Assembly: GCF_014652355.1 (NCBI RefSeq) | Contig: NZ_BMYQ01000005.1 | Span: 121,140-185,139, forward strand | Source: Gemmobacter lanyuensis | GTDB taxonomy: Bacteria > Pseudomonadota > Alphaproteobacteria > Rhodobacterales > Rhodobacteraceae | Direction: 5' to 3' | DNA length: 64,000 bases | Shown here: positions 27,153-36,464 of the stretch, piece by piece | Layout: the number at the start of each line of letters is the position of its first letter | How positions within the stretch are numbered: position 1 is the stretch's first letter | Notes under the pieces: model-generated | Databases searched by the model: none | The model's input: the letters and a program-made list of their open reading frames with translations, nothing else | Told to the model about the DNA's origin: nothing | Made by a program: the position numbers and the translations under genes

Positions 27153-27803
27153 TCATTTCTTGTCAAGAACTTTCGCAACGGCGGCGGCAACGGCCTCCAT
27201 CTCGGCCAGACCATCGACCGAGGCGAGCTTGCCCCTGGCATAGTAATAGCCAATCAGCGGCGAGGTCTTCTTGTAATACTCCATCAGGCGATGCTTGAGG
27301 CTGTCCTCATTGTCATCGGCCCGGCGGACCATCTGGGTGCTGCCACAGACATCGCAGGTGCCCGCAACCTTGGTGGGCTTGGTCACGTCATGATAGACAG
27401 CGCCACAGCCGCCGCAGGTAAAGCGCCCGGTGATCCGTGCGACCAGGGCCGCATCGTCCACCTGCATCTCGATCACGGCATCCAGGCTCTGCCCGGTCTT
27501 TTCCAACAGCGCGCCAAGCGCATCCGCCTGCTTCAGCGTGCGGGGGAAGCCGTCAAAGATGAAGCCTCCACCCGCATTGCCGGTGATCTTTTCCTCGATC
27601 AGGCCGATGACGATCTCGTCGGTGACGAGCCCGCCCTTGTCCATGACCTCGGCGACCTTCTTGCCCATCTCGGTGCCAGAGCTGCGCGCCTCGCGCAGCA
27701 TGTCACCCGTGGAAAGCTGCACCATGTTCCGTTCGTCCACCAGCCGCTTGGCCTGCGTGCCCTTGCCCGCGCCGGGCGGTCCGAGGAGGATGATATTGAC
27801 CAT
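27153..27803 (-). CDS. adk: Adenylate kinase, zinc-LID type
   Basis: 216 residues. Interconverts ATP+AMP and 2 ADP. P-loop [17 protein letters not shown]-site STGDMLR and FDGFPRT, and the LID domain (about 126-163). The LID carries C130/C133 (CGGC) and C150/C153 (CDVC), so it should bind zinc, as known for Gram-positive and Paracoccus enzymes but not for E. coli. Located 21 bp after secY, the usual position in spc operons. Confidence 0.97.
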   Translation of the reverse strand: MVNIILLGPPGAGKGTQAKRLVDERNMVQLSTGDMLREARSSGTEMGKKVAEVMDKGGLVTDEIVIGLIEEKITGNAGGGFIFDGFPRTLKQADALGALLEKTGQSLDAVIEMQVDDAALVARITGRFTCGGCGAVYHDVTKPTKVAGTCDVCGSTQMVRRADDNEDSLKHRLMEYYKKTSPLIGYYYARGKLASVDGLAEMEAVAAAVAKVLDKK

Positions 27804-27824
27804 GATGCTCTCTTCCCTTGTCTT

Positions 27825-29183
27825 TTAGCGGCGCGTGGGCGCCTTGTTGCCGCTGCGCTTCTTGCCGCGCAGCTGCGATTTTTCGATCAGACCTTCATAC
27901 TGGTGGGCCAGCAGATGGGACTGGATCTGGTTGATGGTGTCCATCGTGACCGACACCACGATAAGCACCGACGTGCCGCCGAAGTAGAAGGGAATGGACA
28001 GCTGACTGCGGATGATCTCGGGCAGGAGGCAGACGAAAGCCAGATAGGCCGCGCCCAGAACGAGGATCCGGTTCACCACATATTCGAAATATTCTTCGGT
28101 CTTTTTGCCAGGCCGGATGCCCGGAATGAACCCACCCTGATTCTTCAGGTTTTCAGCAACCTCATCCACCTTGAAGGCAACGTTATGGGTGTAGAAGTAG
28201 GCAAAAAACACGATCATCGACACGAAGAACAACAGATAGAGCGGCTGCCCCGGCCCGAAATAGGCCAGAATCGTCGACATCACCGGCCCGGTCTGCGTAT
28301 GCGAGAAGGCGGCGATGGTCGTCGGCAGCAGCAGCAGCGACGAGGCGAAGATCGCCGGGATCACGCCCGCGGGGTTCACCTTGATCGGCAGATGGCTAGA
28401 CCCGCCGTCATAGATCTTCATGCCGACCTGACGCCGGGGATACTGGATGTGGATCTTGCGCAGCGCACGTTCGAGGAACACCACGAAGGCAATGACCGCA
28501 ACCACCATGATCATCACACCGACGATGACCGGCCAGCTGACCGCACCCGACCGACCCTGGCTCAGGAACTGCGCCAAAGCTGCCGGAATTTCCGCCACGA
28601 TGCCCACGAAGATGATGAGCGAAGTGCCATTTCCGATGCCGCGGGCGGTAATCTGTTCGCCAAGCCACATCAGGAACATGGTCCCGCCGACCAGCGTGAT
28701 GACCACCGAAGCGCGGAAGAACATGCCCGGCTCATGCGCGAGGTTCCCGGCCTCCAGGCTCACCGCGATGCCCCAGGCCTGGAAGAGAGCCAGCGCCACC
28801 GTGCCGTAGCGGGTGTACTGGTTCATCTTCTTGCGGCCCTGCTCGCCCTCTTTCTTCAGCTGTTCCAGCGAAGGGACCATCGACGCCAGAAGCTGCACGA
28901 TGATCGAGGCCGAGATATAGGGCATGATGCCAAGCGCGAAGATCCCCATGCGGCTGATCGCGCCGCCGGTGAACATGTTCAGGATGCCGCCCAGACCGGC
29001 CGAGACATCCGACATGAAATTGCGCAGCGCCGCCCCGTCGATCCCCGGAACCGGGATATAGGTGCCCAAGCGGTAAACGATCAGCAGACCGATCGTAAAG
29101 AAGATGCGTTGGCGAAGGTCACTCGCCTTGCCAAGGGCGCCCCAGCTGAGGTTCGCCGCCATTTGCTCTGCAGCAGATGCCAT
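27825..29183 (-). CDS. secY: Protein translocase subunit SecY
   Basis: 452 residues with ten membrane helices forming the Sec channel. The plug/TM2 region (GGAISRMGIFALGIMPYISASI), the TM7 region and the cytoplasmic loop GQYISYPIG-like region (IQYPRRQVGMKIYDGGSSHLPIKVNPAGVIPAIFASSLL in parts) are clear, as is the GGTSVLIVVSVTMDTINQI C-terminal segment. Lies between rplO and adk. A 14-bp hairpin ends about 20 nt before its start codon and may influence translation. Confidence 0.98.
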   Translation of the reverse strand: MASAAEQMAANLSWGALGKASDLRQRIFFTIGLLIVYRLGTYIPVPGIDGAALRNFMSDVSAGLGGILNMFTGGAISRMGIFALGIMPYISASIIVQLLASMVPSLEQLKKEGEQGRKKMNQYTRYGTVALALFQAWGIAVSLEAGNLAHEPGMFFRASVVITLVGGTMFLMWLGEQITARGIGNGTSLIIFVGIVAEIPAALAQFLSQGRSGAVSWPVIVGVMIMVVAVIAFVVFLERALRKIHIQYPRRQVGMKIYDGGSSHLPIKVNPAGVIPAIFASSLLLLPTTIAAFSHTQTGPVMSTILAYFGPGQPLYLLFFVSMIVFFAYFYTHNVAFKVDEVAENLKNQGGFIPGIRPGKKTEEYFEYVVNRILVLGAAYLAFVCLLPEIIRSQLSIPFYFGGTSVLIVVSVTMDTINQIQSHLLAHQYEGLIEKSQLRGKKRSGNKAPTRR

Positions 29184-29203
29184 GCCCGTGCTCTTTCATG
29201 AGA

Positions 29204-29236
29204 GCGCCGCCGAACCGGTTTTCCGGTCGGCGGCGC
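29204..29236 (-). repeat. Long hairpin upstream of secY
   Basis: GCGCCGCCG (29204-29212), one bulged A, ACCGG (29214-29218), loop TTTT, CCGGT (29223-29227) and CGGCGGCGC (29228-29236). No T-run follows on the reverse strand. It sits in the 100-bp rplO-secY gap, together with a second small hairpin AGCGGTC/GACCGCT near 29258-29277. Confidence 0.6.
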
Positions 29237-29283
29237 GGGAAAACTTGAGCTTGATGTAAGCGGTCTTGCGACCGCTCACAACA

Positions 29284-29751
29284 TTATTCCGCAGCCGCTT
29301 GCGCGACGGTGAGCGAGCCACCGGCAGCCGCCACAGCGTCAACGGCAGCTTGCGAAGCGCCGGTCACGGTGATGACCAGTTTCGAGGTCACGGCACCCTT
29401 GGCCAGCACGCGCACGCCATCGCGCTTGTACTTGGTCACACCGGCCGCAACCAGCGCGTCCTCGGTGATTTCGGCCGCATTCAGCTTGCCGGCCGCGACG
29501 AATTTCTCGATCAGGCCCAGGTTGATGACCGCGTATTCCTTGGCGTTCGGCTTGTTGAAGCCACGCTTCGGCAGACGACGGTAGAGGGGCATCTGGCCGC
29601 CTTCATAGCCACCCAGAGCCACGCCCGAGCGGGACTTCTGACCCTTGATACCACGGCCGGCGGTTTTACCCTTGCCCGAGCCCGGACCACGCGCCACGCG
29701 CTTCTGCTTGCGGGCTGCGCCTTCGTTGTCACGGAGTTCATTCAGTTTCAT
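29284..29751 (-). CDS. rplO: 50S ribosomal protein L15
   Basis: 155 residues. The glycine/lysine-rich N-terminus ([43 protein letters not shown] in parts) threads into 23S rRNA; the C-terminal globular domain ([23 protein letters not shown]) is typical. It is separated from rpmD by an unusual 178-bp gap that contains a terminator-like hairpin. Confidence 0.98.
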   Translation of the reverse strand: MKLNELRDNEGAARKQKRVARGPGSGKGKTAGRGIKGQKSRSGVALGGYEGGQMPLYRRLPKRGFNKPNAKEYAVINLGLIEKFVAAGKLNAAEITEDALVAAGVTKYKRDGVRVLAKGAVTSKLVITVTGASQAAVDAVAAAGGSLTVAQAAAE

Positions 29752-29851
29752 GTCGCACTCTCCTTGGCCGGAACTGCCCTACCTGCGACGGATGGGGCAA
29801 ACACGGCATTTTTCTTGGATTCTGGCAATCGCGGTGGATTCCACGCCCGCC

Positions 29852-29890
29852 TAATAAAAGCAAAAGACGCGCGGTGCAACCCGCGCGTCT
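29852..29890 (-). terminator. Intrinsic terminator-like hairpin between rpmD and rplO
   Basis: On the reverse strand AGACGCGCGG, a 6-nt loop and CCGCGCGTCT make a perfect 10-bp stem (29865-29890), immediately followed by TTTGCTTTTATTA (29852-29864). It looks like a full rho-independent terminator yet lies inside the spc operon, upstream of rplO-secY-adk. Confidence 0.75.
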
Positions 29891-29929
29891 CTGCAGCAGG
29901 ACGAAACCGCCCTACCTTATTCGCTGCAA

Positions 29930-30121
29930 TCAGCCGCGCTCTTCGATGATCTTCACAAGATGCGAGATCTTGTTGACCATGCCGCGAACCGAAGGGGTAT
30001 CTTCCAGTTCACGGGTGCGGTGCATCTTGTTCAGGCCCAGACCTTTGAGGGTCGCGGTCTGAATGGCGGGGCGGCGCGCGGCCGAGGCCACTTGCTGCAC
30101 GACGATGGTTTTTTTAGCCAT
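29930..30121 (-). CDS. rpmD: 50S ribosomal protein L30
   Basis: 63 residues, the normal length of bacterial L30. The core [33 protein letters not shown] (in parts) is diagnostic. Between rpsE (11 bp upstream) and rplO. Confidence 0.97.
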   Translation of the reverse strand: MAKKTIVVQQVASAARRPAIQTATLKGLGLNKMHRTRELEDTPSVRGMVNKISHLVKIIEERG

Positions 30122-30132
30122 GTCCTAACTCC

Positions 30133-30708
30133 TTACGCCTCGACCGCTTCGCCTTCGGGCTTCTTCAGGATCTCGGCGACCTTCTTGCCGCGACGCTGCG
30201 CGACTTGACGGGGCGAGGATTCCTGCTTCAGACCGTCGATGGTCGCGCGGATCATGTTGTAGGGGTTCTGCGAGCCGAGCGATTTCGCCACGACGTCCTG
30301 CAGGCCCAGCATTTCGAACACGGCGCGCATCGGACCACCGGCGATGATACCGGTCCCCGGAACGGCCGCACGCATTACGACACGACCGGCGCCGTGGCGG
30401 CCTTCCATGTCATGGTGCAGGGTGCGGGCGTCTTTCAGCGGCACACGGACGAGCGAGCGCTTGGCCTGTTCAGTGGCCTTGCGGATCGCTTCCGGCACTT
30501 CTTTCGCCTTGCCTTTGCCGAAGCCGACACGACCGCGCTGATCGCCGACCACCACGAGAGCGGCAAAGCCAAAGCGCTTGCCCCCTTTCACGGTTTTCGA
30601 CACGCGGTTGATCGCTACCAGACGGTCAGCGAATTCCGGAGTTTCCTCACGGGCATCGTTCCGACGATCTTCACGACGGCCTTCGCGACGGTTTTCACGT
30701 TCTGCCAT
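30133..30708 (-). CDS. rpsE: 30S ribosomal protein S5
   Basis: 191 residues. An Arg/Glu-rich N-terminal extension of about 25 residues ([18 protein letters not shown]) precedes the canonical [20 protein letters not shown] and [20 protein letters not shown] segments, then [19 protein letters not shown]5 guards the mRNA entry tunnel and decoding fidelity. Follows rplR by 11 bp. Confidence 0.98.
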   Translation of the reverse strand: MAERENRREGRREDRRNDAREETPEFADRLVAINRVSKTVKGGKRFGFAALVVVGDQRGRVGFGKGKAKEVPEAIRKATEQAKRSLVRVPLKDARTLHHDMEGRHGAGRVVMRAAVPGTGIIAGGPMRAVFEMLGLQDVVAKSLGSQNPYNMIRATIDGLKQESSPRQVAQRRGKKVAEILKKPEGEAVEA

Positions 30709-30719
30709 TTTTCAACTCC

Positions 30720-31079
30720 TCAGAACTTCAGGCCGCCTTCACGGGCAGCGTCGGCCAGAGCCTTGATCTTCCCGTGAAAGAGGAAACCACCGCGGTCGAA
30801 GTAGCACTCTTCGACACCGGCCGCTTTCGCACGCTCGGCAATCGTGGCGCCCACTTTGGTAGCGGCTTCCACGTTGTTCTTGCCGACGAAGCCCAGCTCT
30901 TTCTCCAGGGTGGAGGCCGAGGCAAGCGTCACGCCGCGCACGTCGTCGATCAGCTGAACGCTGATGTTCTTGCTGGAGCGGTGGACCGACAGACGCGCAC
31001 GCCCGTTGGCCATCGCCTTGATTTTGTTCCGGACGCGCAGGCGGCGCTTGAGGAACAGCTCTCTCTTGTTGTTCGCCAT
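30720..31079 (-). CDS. rplR: 50S ribosomal protein L18
   Basis: 119 residues; [28 protein letters not shown] at the N-terminus and [31 protein letters not shown] at the C-terminus (quoted in parts of the family pattern) identify L18, which binds 5S rRNA in the central protuberance. Confidence 0.97.
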   Translation of the reverse strand: MANNKRELFLKRRLRVRNKIKAMANGRARLSVHRSSKNISVQLIDDVRGVTLASASTLEKELGFVGKNNVEAATKVGATIAERAKAAGVEECYFDRGGFLFHGKIKALADAAREGGLKF

Positions 31080-31090
31080 CTTCGCAGTCC

Positions 31091-31624
31091 TTACTTCTTC
31101 TTGCCTTCCTTGCGGAAGACGAACTCGTCCTTGTACCGGATCCCCTTGCCTTTGTAGGGCTCAGGACGTTTCCAGTCGCGGATGTTCGCAGCCACCTGAC
31201 CAACGAGCTGTTGATCGATGCCTTCCACAACGATTTCGGTCTGTTTCGGAGCCGTCACGGTGACGCCAGCCGGAACTTCGAAGTTCACTTCGTGCGAATA
31301 GCCGAGCGACAGTTTCAGGACGTTGCCGGTCATCGCGGCGCGGTAACCCACGCCCTGGATTTCCAGCTCTTTCTTGAAACCGGTGGTCACGCCCACGGCC
31401 AGGTTTTCAACCATGGACCGGACCATGCCCCACTGCTGACGCGCACGCTTCGAGGTGCCACGCGGAGTGACGACGATTGCACCGTCGTTCAGCGCCACGC
31501 TGACGTCGTCGGTCGCGGTGAAGCTGCGGGTCCCTTTCGGGCCCTTCACTTCGACGGTCTGACCGTTGACGGTAGCCGAAACGCCATTCGGCAGAGCGAC
31601 GGGTTTTTTGCCAATACGAGACAT
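31091..31624 (-). CDS. rplF: 50S ribosomal protein L6
   Basis: 177 residues; [19 protein letters not shown], two alpha/beta L6 repeats and the terminal motif [19 protein letters not shown]6 binds near the sarcin-ricin loop and the GTPase centre. Ten bp downstream of rpsH. Confidence 0.98.
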   Translation of the reverse strand: MSRIGKKPVALPNGVSATVNGQTVEVKGPKGTRSFTATDDVSVALNDGAIVVTPRGTSKRARQQWGMVRSMVENLAVGVTTGFKKELEIQGVGYRAAMTGNVLKLSLGYSHEVNFEVPAGVTVTAPKQTEIVVEGIDQQLVGQVAANIRDWKRPEPYKGKGIRYKDEFVFRKEGKKK

Positions 31625-31634
31625 CTAACCCTCC

Positions 31635-32033
31635 TCAGAACACGGTGCAGAGCACTTCACCGCCGACGTTGGCGGAGCGTGCAGCTGCATCGGACATCAC
31701 GCCTTTCGGCGTGGAGACGATCGAAACGCCAAGACCATTGCGGACGGACGGAATGTCCTTCACGCCCATATACACACGGCGGCCGGGTTTCGAGACGCGT
31801 TTCAGTTCGCGGATGACGGGCTCGCCTTCAAAGTACTTCAGCGAGATCACCAGCTCACCCTGACCATTGTCGGTCGAGGCGCGCTCGTAGCCACGGATGT
31901 AGCCTTCGTCAGCCAGAACATCGAGCACCCAGGCGCGCAGCTTCGAGGCGGGGGTCGACACGGTCGACTTGCCACGCTGCTGTGCGTTGCGGATGCGGGT
32001 GAGCATATCGCCGAGAGGATCGTTCATCGACAT
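31635..32033 (-). CDS. rpsH: 30S ribosomal protein S8
   Basis: 132 residues; [21 protein letters not shown] at the start and the C-terminal [28 protein letters not shown] segment (in parts). S8 binds helix 21 of 16S rRNA and in E. coli represses the spc operon at rplE; whether that holds here is unknown. Twelve bp after rpsN. Confidence 0.98.
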   Translation of the reverse strand: MSMNDPLGDMLTRIRNAQQRGKSTVSTPASKLRAWVLDVLADEGYIRGYERASTDNGQGELVISLKYFEGEPVIRELKRVSKPGRRVYMGVKDIPSVRNGLGVSIVSTPKGVMSDAAARSANVGGEVLCTVF

Positions 32034-32045
32034 GTGCGTTCCTCC

Positions 32046-32351
32046 TTACCAGCTCGACTTCACCATGCCCGGGATCTGGCCGAACGAGGCCAGTTCACGC
32101 AGCATGATACGCGACAGTTTGAGCTTACGGTAATAAGCGTGCGGACGGCCGGTCAGCTGGCAGCGGTTGTGCAGCCGGGTCGCGGACGAGTTGCGGGGCA
32201 GTTGTGCCAGCTTCTGGGCAGCTTGGAAGCGCTCAGCGACGGGCAGGTCCTGGTTCGAGATGATCTCTTTGAGAGCAGCGCGCTTGGTGGCGTAGACGTC
32301 CACCAGATGCTGACGCTTCTTCTCGCGTTCGATCATGGATTTTTTGGCCAT
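32046..32351 (-). CDS. rpsN: 30S ribosomal protein S14, long zinc-free type
   Basis: 101 residues, the length of the C-minus (zinc-independent) S14; the CxxC pairs of the short zinc form are absent. [25 protein letters not shown] and the C-terminal [12 protein letters not shown] are family signatures. Binds 16S rRNA in the 30S head. Confidence 0.97.
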   Translation of the reverse strand: MAKKSMIEREKKRQHLVDVYATKRAALKEIISNQDLPVAERFQAAQKLAQLPRNSSATRLHNRCQLTGRPHAYYRKLKLSRIMLRELASFGQIPGMVKSSW

Positions 32352-32370
32352 AATGTCTTTCCTCGCGCGA

Positions 32371-32931
32371 TCAGCTGGAGAACGGCATGTTGAAGTGCTT
32401 CAGCAGCGACTTCGCTTCAGCGTCCGTCTTGGCGGTGGTGCAGATGATGATGTCCATGCCGAGAACGTCGTCGATTTTGTCGAAATCGATCTCGGGGAAC
32501 ACGATCTGCTCCTTGAGCCCCATGGCGTAGTTGCCACGGCCGTCAAACGAATTGCCCTTCACGCCGCGGAAGTCGCGGACGCGCGGCAGGGCCACGTTGA
32601 CGAGACGGTCGAGGAATTCGTACATGCGGTCGCCGCGGAGGGTGACCTTGCAGCCGAGCGGCATTTCTTCACGAACGCGGAAGCCGGCGATCGACTTCTT
32701 GGCGTGGGTGATGACAGCCTTCTGACCCGCGATGGCGGTCAGCTGCTCGGCAGCTGCTTTCACCTTCTTGGTGTCTTTCACGGCTTCGCCGACGCCCATG
32801 TTCAGGACGATCTTGTCCAGACGCGGGATCTGCATATCGTTCTTGTAGCCAAACTCTTCTTTGAGCGCGGCGCGGATGGTGGCCTTGAAGGCGGCCTTCA
32901 GACGCGGGGTGTAGGTCGCAGCGTCAAGCAT
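32371..32931 (-). CDS. rplE: 50S ribosomal protein L5
   Basis: 186 residues; [45 protein letters not shown] and [17 protein letters not shown] are diagnostic. L5 carries 5S rRNA and touches the 30S head. Its ATG shares one base with the rplX stop (TGATG), implying coupled translation. Confidence 0.98.
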   Translation of the reverse strand: MLDAATYTPRLKAAFKATIRAALKEEFGYKNDMQIPRLDKIVLNMGVGEAVKDTKKVKAAAEQLTAIAGQKAVITHAKKSIAGFRVREEMPLGCKVTLRGDRMYEFLDRLVNVALPRVRDFRGVKGNSFDGRGNYAMGLKEQIVFPEIDFDKIDDVLGMDIIICTTAKTDAEAKSLLKHFNMPFSS

Positions 32932-33236
32932 CAGATCACGTCCCCCGTGGTCTTGGCATAACGGACCTTCTGGTCGCCTTCCATGCGGAAGCCAACGCGG
33001 GTCGGTTTGCCGTTCTTGTCAACGATCGCGAGGTTCGACAGGTCGATCGGCATGGCTTTCGCGATGCGGCCGCCCTGCGAGGCTTGCGACTGCTTGGTGT
33101 GGCGGATGGCAATGTTCACGCCCTCGACAACGGCTTTGTTTGCCGACGGGTTCACCGAGGTGATCTCACCCTGCTTGCCCTTGTCCTTGCCGGTGAGCAC
33201 GACGACTTTGTCGCCCTTTTTCAGCTTCGCAGCCAT
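32931..33236 (-). CDS. rplX: 50S ribosomal protein L24
   Basis: 101 residues with the KOW motif region [20 protein letters not shown] and the conserved [23 protein letters not shown]24 initiates 50S assembly on domain I of 23S rRNA. Start follows rplN by one base. Confidence 0.97.
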   Translation of the reverse strand: MAAKLKKGDKVVVLTGKDKGKQGEITSVNPSANKAVVEGVNIAIRHTKQSQASQGGRIAKAMPIDLSNLAIVDKNGKPTRVGFRMEGDQKVRYAKTTGDVI

Positions 33237-33237
33237 A

Positions 33238-33606
33238 TCACAGCACCTCCGGCGCCAGCGAGATGATCTTCATGAAGTTCTTCGCACGCAGCTCGCGCAC
33301 GACCGGCCCGAAGATACGGGTGCCAACCGGTTCGCCCTGGTTGTTCAGGATGACGGCGGCGTTACGGTCGAAACGGATCGAGGTGCCGTCTTCACGACGC
33401 ACTTCTTTCGCGGTGCGAACGACGACGGCCTTGCGGACGTCACCTTTCTTCACGCGACCTTTCGGAATCGCTTCCTTGACCGACACCACGATGATGTCGC
33501 CCACGGATGCGTAGCGGCGGTGCGAACCGCCCAGAACCTTGATGCACTGCACCCGGCGAGCGCCGGAGTTGTCAGCAACATCCAGATTGGTCTGCATCTG
33601 GATCAT
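33238..33606 (-). CDS. rplN: 50S ribosomal protein L14
   Basis: 122 residues, exactly family length: [30 protein letters not shown] (in parts), [25 protein letters not shown] and the terminal [11 protein letters not shown]14 forms an intersubunit bridge and is the RsfS silencing target. About 80 bp separate it from rpsQ, including a small CGTTCA/TGAACG hairpin at 33658-33673. Confidence 0.98.
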   Translation of the reverse strand: MIQMQTNLDVADNSGARRVQCIKVLGGSHRRYASVGDIIVVSVKEAIPKGRVKKGDVRKAVVVRTAKEVRREDGTSIRFDRNAAVILNNQGEPVGTRIFGPVVRELRAKNFMKIISLAPEVL

Positions 33607-33685
33607 TTGGTTTCTCCCGACCTTTGAGACCGCTAATCCGTCACGGCCCCAGGGTTTCGTTCAAGGCTGAACGATGGGCCGAGGC

Positions 33686-33919
33686 TTACGCCTCGACGAC
33701 CACCGTCCAACGTTTGGTCTTCGAGATCGGCGCACATTCTTCAATGCGAACCACGTCACCGACCTTGAACTTGTTTTCCGCATCGTGAGCGCGATATTTC
33801 TTCGACTTACGAACGGTCTTTTGCAGCAGCGGGTGCTTGAAACGGCGCTCAACGAGAACGGTGATCGTCTGCTCGTTCTTGTCCGAGGTCACGACACCCT
33901 GCAGGATACGCTTCGGCAT
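33686..33919 (-). CDS. rpsQ: 30S ribosomal protein S17
   Basis: 77 residues; [40 protein letters not shown] and [19 protein letters not shown] identify S17, a primary 16S rRNA binder in the 30S body. Eleven bp after rpmC. Confidence 0.97.
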   Translation of the reverse strand: MPKRILQGVVTSDKNEQTITVLVERRFKHPLLQKTVRKSKKYRAHDAENKFKVGDVVRIEECAPISKTKRWTVVVEA

Positions 33920-33930
33920 GTGTCTACTCC

Positions 33931-34134
33931 TCAGTTCGCCGCCGCAACTGCGGCTTTCTGGTTCAGAACCGTCTTCACGCGGGCCACTTCCTTGCGGACA
34001 GCGCGCATACGGGCGGTGTTTTCAAGCTGGCCGGTCGCTTGCTGGAAGCGCAGATTGAACGCTTCCTTTTTGAGTGCCACGAGCTGCTCACGGAGCTGCT
34101 CGGGCGACTTGGCCTGAAGTTCCTTGGCGGTCAT
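33931..34134 (-). CDS. rpmC: 50S ribosomal protein L29
   Basis: 67 residues; helical hairpin with [49 protein letters not shown] (in parts), the L29 pattern. L29 sits at the peptide tunnel exit near L23. Here it starts a new transcription segment: rplP ahead of it ends in a terminator and a forward-strand gene is placed between. Confidence 0.96.
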   Translation of the reverse strand: MTAKELQAKSPEQLREQLVALKKEAFNLRFQQATGQLENTARMRAVRKEVARVKTVLNQKAAVAAAN

Positions 34135-34184
34135 GCGCCTTTTCCTTTTGACAATCGCCAGACGGCCCCTCTGAAACAGGGTGA

Positions 34185-34258
34185 CCGTACACCTGGCGGA
34201 TCAATGACGAACCAACGAATCCGAGTCACCTCGGATCCGCAGATGCGCCCGTGTACGG
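34185..34258 (-). promoter_or_regulatory. Structured leader upstream of rpmC
   Basis: CCGTACAC (34185-34192) is complementary to GTGTACGG (34251-34258), and between them ATCCGAG / CTCGGAT form a perfect 7-bp hairpin with a 4-nt TCAC loop (about 34219-34237). On the reverse strand the nested structure lies 50-125 nt ahead of rpmC. A weak promoter (TTGCGT, 17 nt, TACACG) can be drawn just upstream, overlapping the outer stem. Inference: leader RNA or operator of the rpmC-led segment. Confidence 0.4.
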
Positions 34259-34402
34259 GTCTCGGGCCATAAACGCAAGGGAAAGTTTGGTGCGGGCGGG
34301 AAAGGCAGCCCACGCAGCGGGCGTCGCGAAAGCTGCATCGCCCTGATGCGTTTCGGTTTAGCATGGGGTCAGGACGTGATTCAACTGTTCGGAGTATGCC
34401 GC

Positions 34403-34870
34403 TTGAAAGCCCTGTTCCTCGCCCTGCCCCTGCTGACGACCGCGACCCTGACCCTCGCCCAAGATGCCATGCCCTGGGAGGAGAACGGCACCTTCCCCGC
34501 CTATAGCACCACTGCCGAAGCCGTGACCGGCGACATTACACTGCGCGGCGGCGAAGTGAACAAGATCCTCACCACCGCGGGCGGTGCCGAAATCCCGCTG
34601 ATCTATGTCGAGGACAGCAGCTCGGCCTGGAACCTCGGCGACCCCGAGGTCTGGTCCGGCGGCATCTTCGCCGTGGCCGAAGACCCGGGTGAGCTGGAGA
34701 ATGGCAATTACCTCTGCGGCGCGGATTGGGAGGCGACCTTCGTCGTCTTCACCCCCATCGAATTGCCGGGCATGGACCCAATCCTGCAAATGGCAGTCTT
34801 TGGCGGCGATCAGCCCGAGAATATCGACGACCCCGATCTTTGCGGCACCTATAATTACGTCATCGAATAG
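34403..34870 (+). CDS. Predicted exported protein of unknown function, TTG start
   Basis: 155 residues when started at TTG 34403, which I prefer because GGAG (34391-34394) lies eight bases ahead and the result begins with a clean signal peptide (MKALFLALPLLTTATLTLAQ). The longer ATG start at 34346 would bury this signal. The mature domain is acidic and beta-rich, with two cysteines (NYLCGADWEA and DPDLCGTYNY) that could form a disulfide. I do not recognise the family. It is the only forward-strand gene inside the ribosomal superoperon, between rplP and rpmC; its 3' end abuts the rplP terminator. Its function and its relation to ribosomal genes are unknown. Confidence 0.7.
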   Translation: MKALFLALPLLTTATLTLAQDAMPWEENGTFPAYSTTAEAVTGDITLRGGEVNKILTTAGGAEIPLIYVEDSSSAWNLGDPEVWSGGIFAVAEDPGELENGNYLCGADWEATFVVFTPIELPGMDPILQMAVFGGDQPENIDDPDLCGTYNYVIE

Positions 34871-34872
34871 CC

Positions 34873-34905
34873 AAACAAAAAGCCCCCGCCGTTTCCGGCG
34901 GGGGC
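34873..34905 (-). terminator. Intrinsic terminator after rplP (end of S10 segment)
   Basis: GCCCCCGCCG (34882-34891) pairs with CGGCGGGGGC (34896-34905). On the reverse strand the stem is followed by TTTTTGTTT, an excellent terminator 30 bp after the rplP stop. On the forward strand no T-run follows, so it does not terminate the converging exported-protein gene. Confidence 0.92.
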
Positions 34906-34934
34906 CTGATCCTGAACGGCTTGCGCCGACGGGA

Positions 34935-35348
34935 TTACCAGTCTTCGCGGGCGACCACGCGGGTCGTGACCGGAAGCTTCATCGCACCCAGGCGCAGGGC
35001 TTCACGCGCGATCGTTTCGGCAACGCCGTCGATCTCGAACATGATGCGGCCCGGCTTCACCTTGCACGCCCAGTAATCGACCGAACCCTTACCTTTGCCC
35101 ATACGGACTTCGGTAGGTTTCGACGAAACCGGAACATCCGGGAACACGCGGATCCAGACCCGGCCCTGACGCTTCATGTGACGGGTGATCGCACGACGCG
35201 CGGCTTCGATCTGACGCGCGGTGACGCGCTCAGGCTCGGTCGCCTTCAGGGCAAAGGACCCGAAGTTCAGGGCGAAACCGCCCTTGGCTTCGCCGTGGAT
35301 CCGGCCCTTGTGCTGTTTGCGGAACTTCGTCCGTTTCGGTTGCAGCAT
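34935..35348 (-). CDS. rplP: 50S ribosomal protein L16
   Basis: 137 residues; [64 protein letters not shown] (in parts) and [21 protein letters not shown]16 helps shape the A-site and peptidyl transferase centre. Last gene of the S10 segment; a strong terminator follows. Confidence 0.98.
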   Translation of the reverse strand: MLQPKRTKFRKQHKGRIHGEAKGGFALNFGSFALKATEPERVTARQIEAARRAITRHMKRQGRVWIRVFPDVPVSSKPTEVRMGKGKGSVDYWACKVKPGRIMFEIDGVAETIAREALRLGAMKLPVTTRVVAREDW

Positions 35349-35362
35349 CTTTCTCTACTCCC

Positions 35363-36079
35363 TTAGGCGCGTTCGCGCTCGCGGCGCGGACCGCGCGGGG
35401 CGGGGCCGTCCTGGGCTTCGGTCAGACGACGGTCATGCGCCTGCGGATCGTGCTCAAGGATTTCGCCTTTGAAGATCCAGACCTTCACGCCAATGATCCC
35501 GTAGGGGGTCTTGGCTTCGGACAGGGCATAGTCGATGTCGGCGCGCAGGGTGTGCAGCGGCACGCGACCTTCGCGGTACCACTCGGTCCGGGCGATCTCG
35601 GCACCGCCAAGGCGGCCCGAAACGTTCACGCGGATCCCCAGTGCGCCCATGCGCATCGCGTTCTGCACGCCGCGCTTCATGGCGCGACGGAACGAAACGC
35701 GACGTTCCATCTGCTGGGCGATCGACTCGGCAACGAGCTGAGCGTCCAGTTCCGGCTTGCGCACTTCGACGATGTTCAGGTGCAGTTCCGAAGCGGTGAA
35801 CTTCGACAGCTTCTTGCGAAGCCCTTCGATGTCAGCGCCCTTCTTGCCGATGATCACGCCCGGACGTGCGGTGTGAATGGTCACACGGCACTTTTTGTGC
35901 GGACGTTCGATGATCACCTTAGACACGCCGGCCTGCTTGCATTCCTCATGGATGAAGTCACGCATCTTGAGGTCTTCAAGCAGCAGGTTGCCGTAGTCTT
36001 TCGAGTCGGCGAACCAGCGGCTGTCCCAGGTCCGGTTGACCTGGAGGCGCATCCCGATGGGGTTTACTTTCTGACCCAT
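35363..36079 (-). CDS. rpsC: 30S ribosomal protein S3
   Basis: 238 residues; [23 protein letters not shown], the KH domain ([27 protein letters not shown] in parts) and the C-terminal [37 protein letters not shown] basic tail follows. S3 lines the mRNA entry channel. The start codon shares one base with the rplV stop. Confidence 0.98.
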   Translation of the reverse strand: MGQKVNPIGMRLQVNRTWDSRWFADSKDYGNLLLEDLKMRDFIHEECKQAGVSKVIIERPHKKCRVTIHTARPGVIIGKKGADIEGLRKKLSKFTASELHLNIVEVRKPELDAQLVAESIAQQMERRVSFRRAMKRGVQNAMRMGALGIRVNVSGRLGGAEIARTEWYREGRVPLHTLRADIDYALSEAKTPYGIIGVKVWIFKGEILEHDPQAHDRRLTEAQDGPAPRGPRRERERA

Positions 36080-36459
36080 TACGCAGTCTCCCCTTTCTGA
36101 CGCACCTTGATGGTGATTTCCGAGAACGGCTTCATGATCTTGCCGAACCGGCCACGCGCACGCGGACGGCCACGTTTCATCACCAGGTTCTTGCCGCAGT
36201 AGGCTTCGGCAACCACCAGCTCGTCAACGTCGAGGCCGTGGTTGTTTTCAGCGTTGGCAATGGCCGACTGCAGGCACTTCAGCACGTCCTGAGCAATCCG
36301 CTTTTTCGAGAAGGTGAGGTCGGCAATCGCCTTGTCCACCTTCTTGCCGCGGATCAGACCAGCAACGAGGTTCAGCTTCTGCGGCGAGGTCCGAAGCATC
36401 TTCGCTTTCGCGAAGGCCTCATTCTCCGCCACGCGGCGCGGATTCTTTTCCTTACCCAT
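36079..36459 (-). CDS. rplV: 50S ribosomal protein L22
   Basis: 126 residues; [46 protein letters not shown] and the tunnel loop [23 protein letters not shown]. The beta-hairpin loop lines the exit tunnel, where macrolide-resistance changes occur in other species. Five bp after rpsS. Confidence 0.98.
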   Translation of the reverse strand: MGKEKNPRRVAENEAFAKAKMLRTSPQKLNLVAGLIRGKKVDKAIADLTFSKKRIAQDVLKCLQSAIANAENNHGLDVDELVVAEAYCGKNLVMKRGRPRARGRFGKIMKPFSEITIKVRQKGETA

Positions 36460-36464
36460 GGCGA

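Noticed and set aside
34873..34905. Hairpin considered as terminator for the forward exported-protein gene.
   Set aside because: The T-tract is on the reverse-strand side only; on the forward strand the stem is followed by CTGATCC.
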